Source: Nymphaea colorata (Eukaryota > Streptophyta > Magnoliopsida > Nymphaeales > Nymphaeaceae). From it: DNA of 64,000 nt. The position numbers were made by a program, and so were the translations under genes. Below, piece after piece: positions 61,666 to 64,000 of this stretch (positions within the stretch are counted from its first letter, which is position 1; each line of letters starts with the position of its first letter). The stretch spans positions 3,140,143 to 3,204,142 of the forward strand of contig NC_045138.2 of the NCBI RefSeq assembly GCF_008831285.2, read 5' to 3'. The notes below the pieces were generated by a model, which was given only the letters and a program-made list of their open reading frames with translations, was not told where the DNA came from and ran no database searches.

Positions 61666-62841
61666 ATGGTAGTTGAATACAATTTCATTTTTTTTAATTC
61701 GAATTAAAATCAAGTTAAATGCATAGCTAGATGTTATAGATATCCATTTGGATTCCGATCTATCCATAGTTTTCTCTTCCGAAATTAAAGGAAGAACAGC
61801 CAAGCTGAGCCAACCAAACATCAAACAAGCTACTTCCCTTGCTCTGCAAATTTAAGGCAACTGATACAGACTAGAAGAACAATAATCTTTCAAGGGGCAT
61901 TTCACAACATGGTTGTTGTTCTATAAATTTAATTTATCTTGAAGATTGTATAGATTTGTTGAAACCCTAATGCAGCATTTTTGTTACCAAATGTCCCCTT
62001 ATAAAACTTTAAACCAGAAAAAAAAAAGCGCAGGTTCGCGCTAATTTTTTGAAAAGTCATGTGAGGCTTCGACCTAATTTTTCTGATTCTGCCATGCCAG
62101 TTGGTGGATGACTTCCTTGTCTTTGTACTTCAAATGCTTTAAAGGGGAGCGTTTGATAGCATTGAATTTGAAGCCCGGGGCTGAGCTGAGTTCTACACCC
62201 ACAGTAATCTACTGTTTAAACAAACAATGGATTTTAGACACACGGCTTTTTATTTGGCTTTTATTAGAGTTTGGTGAAGTCTAAATCTAACAGGTGGATA
62301 TGATATCCACGGTCTTCAAATCAGGTGAAAAATTAAAGGCGGGGTACCACAAGTGTCTTTGATGTCTCTTTTTAACTTTTAACGCTTTTTTTTTTTGCAT
62401 TCCAAATAATAGATTTTTAATGTTATTTGTGACTATGGGGTTTACTACTCCTAACTAAGCAAGATCTTAATCATCCCAATTAAAAGGAATTGAACCGAAC
62501 TGCTGCTGATTGGATTGAGAAGCTGGCAGTATTTTGATAATTTATTAAAAAAAATGTCTTCCACCATCTTTTTTTTCATTTTTTATTTTATCTTTATTAA
62601 GAACTAAAGGCATTTTTATGTGAGAAGTGAGTGGCAAACTGGTTATTATGCGTCCTAAAGGTGCACTGATTTGTGTGTGTGTGTGTTAACGATTAAAATA
62701 TTTTTAGTTCACATTAAAAAAAAAAGACAAAAATAAAAATAACAAAAATAAAAAACTTTGAAAAACATTTTCAGTAAATTACCAAAATATCTTCTCCTCC
62801 TCTACTGCTCCCCCAACTTTCTATCGGATAATGGTGCTGGA
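61666..62841. other. intergenic, no supported gene
   Basis: AT-rich DNA. An incomplete MITE end, GGGGAGCGTTTGATAGC, lies at 62145-62161 with no partner seen. A (GT)n tract is at 62671-62686. No gene is supported. The 3' UTR of the esterase may occupy the last few hundred bases. Confidence 0.4.
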
Positions 62842-63861
62842 TCACTGCAACTGGTGCTCCTCCATGAAGGACTTGATCTCCGACAAGAGTTCGCGGGATT
62901 CCGGGAACTGCGGGAAAAGGTAGAAGGCGTGGACGACCTTCGGGTACTCAACGAGCCTCGCCTCCACCCCGGCCTTCCTCAGCCTCTCGTAGTAGAGCCT
63001 CTGCCTGTCCTGCAGCTGGTCGAATCCACCGATGACAACGAGGCTCCGAGGGAGACCCAGCCCCGCAAGGTCCGGCGCACGCGGCCCCAGGACGTTCGCC
63101 GATGGGTGATCCCTATCCGAACCATCCGGAAGGAACAGACGCCAGAGGTTGTCCGTCCTCTTCAGCGCCGCGATAGGGGCGTGCCTCAGCCGGAGCTCGG
63201 ACGGCAGACGCTCCTCTCCGCCGAAGTATGGCTGGATCAGAACGTGGCCAGCGATCCTTAGCTGCCGGAAGTCGTCGCGATTCGGTGCCTCCGACTTCAA
63301 CGTGGCGGCGATTCGGGACCCGACGTGGTGGACGATGTTCGCGCCGGCGCTGTCGCCGGCCAGGAAGCAGCGCCGGAGGTCAGCGGATTCCGGCAACCGC
63401 CCGGGCTTCGAGATCCATTTTACCGCGGCTTCGGCGTCGTCGTAGGCCGTCGGGAAGCGATGCTCCGGAGCGAGGCGGTAATCCACGGAGACGATGAAGG
63501 CTCGGAGCCTCCGCGCGAACCGCCGGCAGACGGCGTCGTAGTGCCTGGAGTTGGCCTTGAGGTAGACGAACCCTCCGCCGTGGAAGAAGACTACGACCGG
63601 GAGCTTCTCTCCGGCGGAGACTCCTGCCGGGCTGAAAAGACGTAACCAGAGACCCGTGCGCTCGTCGACGGTGAAATCAGCAGTGGAGACGCCTTTCACC
63701 GGCCGGTGGTTCGCCGGAGCCATGAACTCCAAGAACTCGAGGAGGCGGCGGTTGATCGTGCCGTCTTTCCGAACGGAGAAGTCCGCTACTGCACACATGA
63801 CGTAGAAGAGAAGCTTCAGGTTCCATGGAATGGCTGGGGAAGCCATTTCCGACTTCGACAT
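62842..63861 (-). CDS. CXE: HGGG-type carboxylesterase (CXE, GID1-like hydrolase family)
   Basis: Single exon, 339 aa from the ATG at 63861. It is an alpha/beta hydrolase of the plant CXE family. The oxyanion loop is HGGGF (94-98), the nucleophile elbow is GDSAG with Ser171, Asp281 lies in GGFDQLQD, and His311 lies in VVHAFYLF, so the Ser-Asp-His triad is complete. YRLAPEHRFP is the conserved strand after the oxyanion loop. Catalytic His is kept, unlike GID1 gibberellin receptors, so an active esterase is likely. It resembles CXE18-type proteins (SVRKDGTINRRLLEF near the start), which hydrolyse small esters; the true substrate is unknown. There is no signal peptide, so it is probably cytosolic. 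The frame is open upstream to 63984, 16 bases from the window edge; MSKSEMASPAIPW is chosen because family proteins start near this point (a start at 63846 is also possible). The gene is strikingly GC-rich compared with its flanks. Confidence 0.9.
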   Translation of the reverse strand: MSKSEMASPAIPWNLKLLFYVMCAVADFSVRKDGTINRRLLEFLEFMAPANHRPVKGVSTADFTVDERTGLWLRLFSPAGVSAGEKLPVVVFFHGGGFVYLKANSRHYDAVCRRFARRLRAFIVSVDYRLAPEHRFPTAYDDAEAAVKWISKPGRLPESADLRRCFLAGDSAGANIVHHVGSRIAATLKSEAPNRDDFRQLRIAGHVLIQPYFGGEERLPSELRLRHAPIAALKRTDNLWRLFLPDGSDRDHPSANVLGPRAPDLAGLGLPRSLVVIGGFDQLQDRQRLYYERLRKAGVEARLVEYPKVVHAFYLFPQFPESRELLSEIKSFMEEHQLQ

Positions 63862-64000
63862 GAGGCAATGTGGTGGTTTTCCGGTCCGGTGGCCTCTGTT
63901 TCTTGGCGGGAACTCTCTTGAGTACCCACACCGCCGCCGCCGAAGAAGAAGATAAAGGCACTTCGTCCTGGTTGGGTGAACCATCCTTCTTAACCTAATG

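Noticed and set aside
62758-63645. Several + strand frames across the esterase
   Set aside because: These are antisense shadows produced by the GC-rich esterase codons on the - strand.
1-64000. CRISPR array, operon, integrated virus or organelle DNA
   Set aside because: No regularly spaced identical repeats with unique spacers, no polycistronic layout, no reverse transcriptase or capsid frames, and no plastid or mitochondrial gene blocks were seen.

Overview
This window is nuclear DNA from a flowering plant. The evidence is AT-rich intergenic DNA full of (TA)n and (GA)n tracts, many short GT-AG introns, a eukaryotic tRNA-Gln gene, and protein families typical of land plants. I cannot name the species from sequence alone. 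No organelle, bacterial or viral block is evident.

I could build six protein-coding genes with intact reading frames across every splice junction, plus one tRNA gene. In order they are: (1) a type-A cytokinin response regulator, + strand, 7592-10127, 5 exons, 177 aa; (2) tRNA-Gln(CUG), - strand, 15665-15736; (3) a probably chloroplast-targeted COG3146/FemAB-like N-acyltransferase, - strand, 16900-24036, 12 exons, 471 aa; (4) a mid-SUN-type SUN-domain membrane protein, - strand, 25726-29072, 4 coding exons, 607 aa, possibly with a 4-kb leader intron; (5) an RLCK-VII (PBS1-like) protein kinase, - strand, 41078-43884, 5 exons, 401 aa; (6) a four-RRM RNA-binding protein, - strand, 49175-57598, 14 exons, 526 aa, with two GC-AG introns; (7) a GC-rich, intronless HGGG carboxylesterase (CXE), - strand, 62842-63861, 339 aa.

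The genes are unrelated housekeeping or signalling loci and do not form a pathway. The space between and inside them (1-7590, 10.1-15.6 kb, 29-41 kb, 44-49 kb, 57.6-62.8 kb) holds degenerate non-autonomous transposons, short tandem duplications and microsatellites. The clearest transposon is a 784-bp hAT-like element in the acyltransferase gene. It has 9-bp terminal inverted repeats, an exact 8-bp target duplication and dense palindromes of the type CGTATCGTACGATACG. A second, high-copy family is bounded by GG(T/C)GGAGCC-type and GGCTC(C)GCC-type ends; one copy has an exact 12-bp flanking direct repeat.

The most interesting signals are: two GC-AG introns in one gene, one of them at the same codon position where the paralogous RRM module uses GT; the RRM3/RRM4 module duplication with intron positions preserved; a tandem duplication that begins exactly at the kinase stop codon; and the palindrome-packed hAT-like element. 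I found no convincing wholly new system. Splice models come from reading frames and family similarity, not from transcripts.
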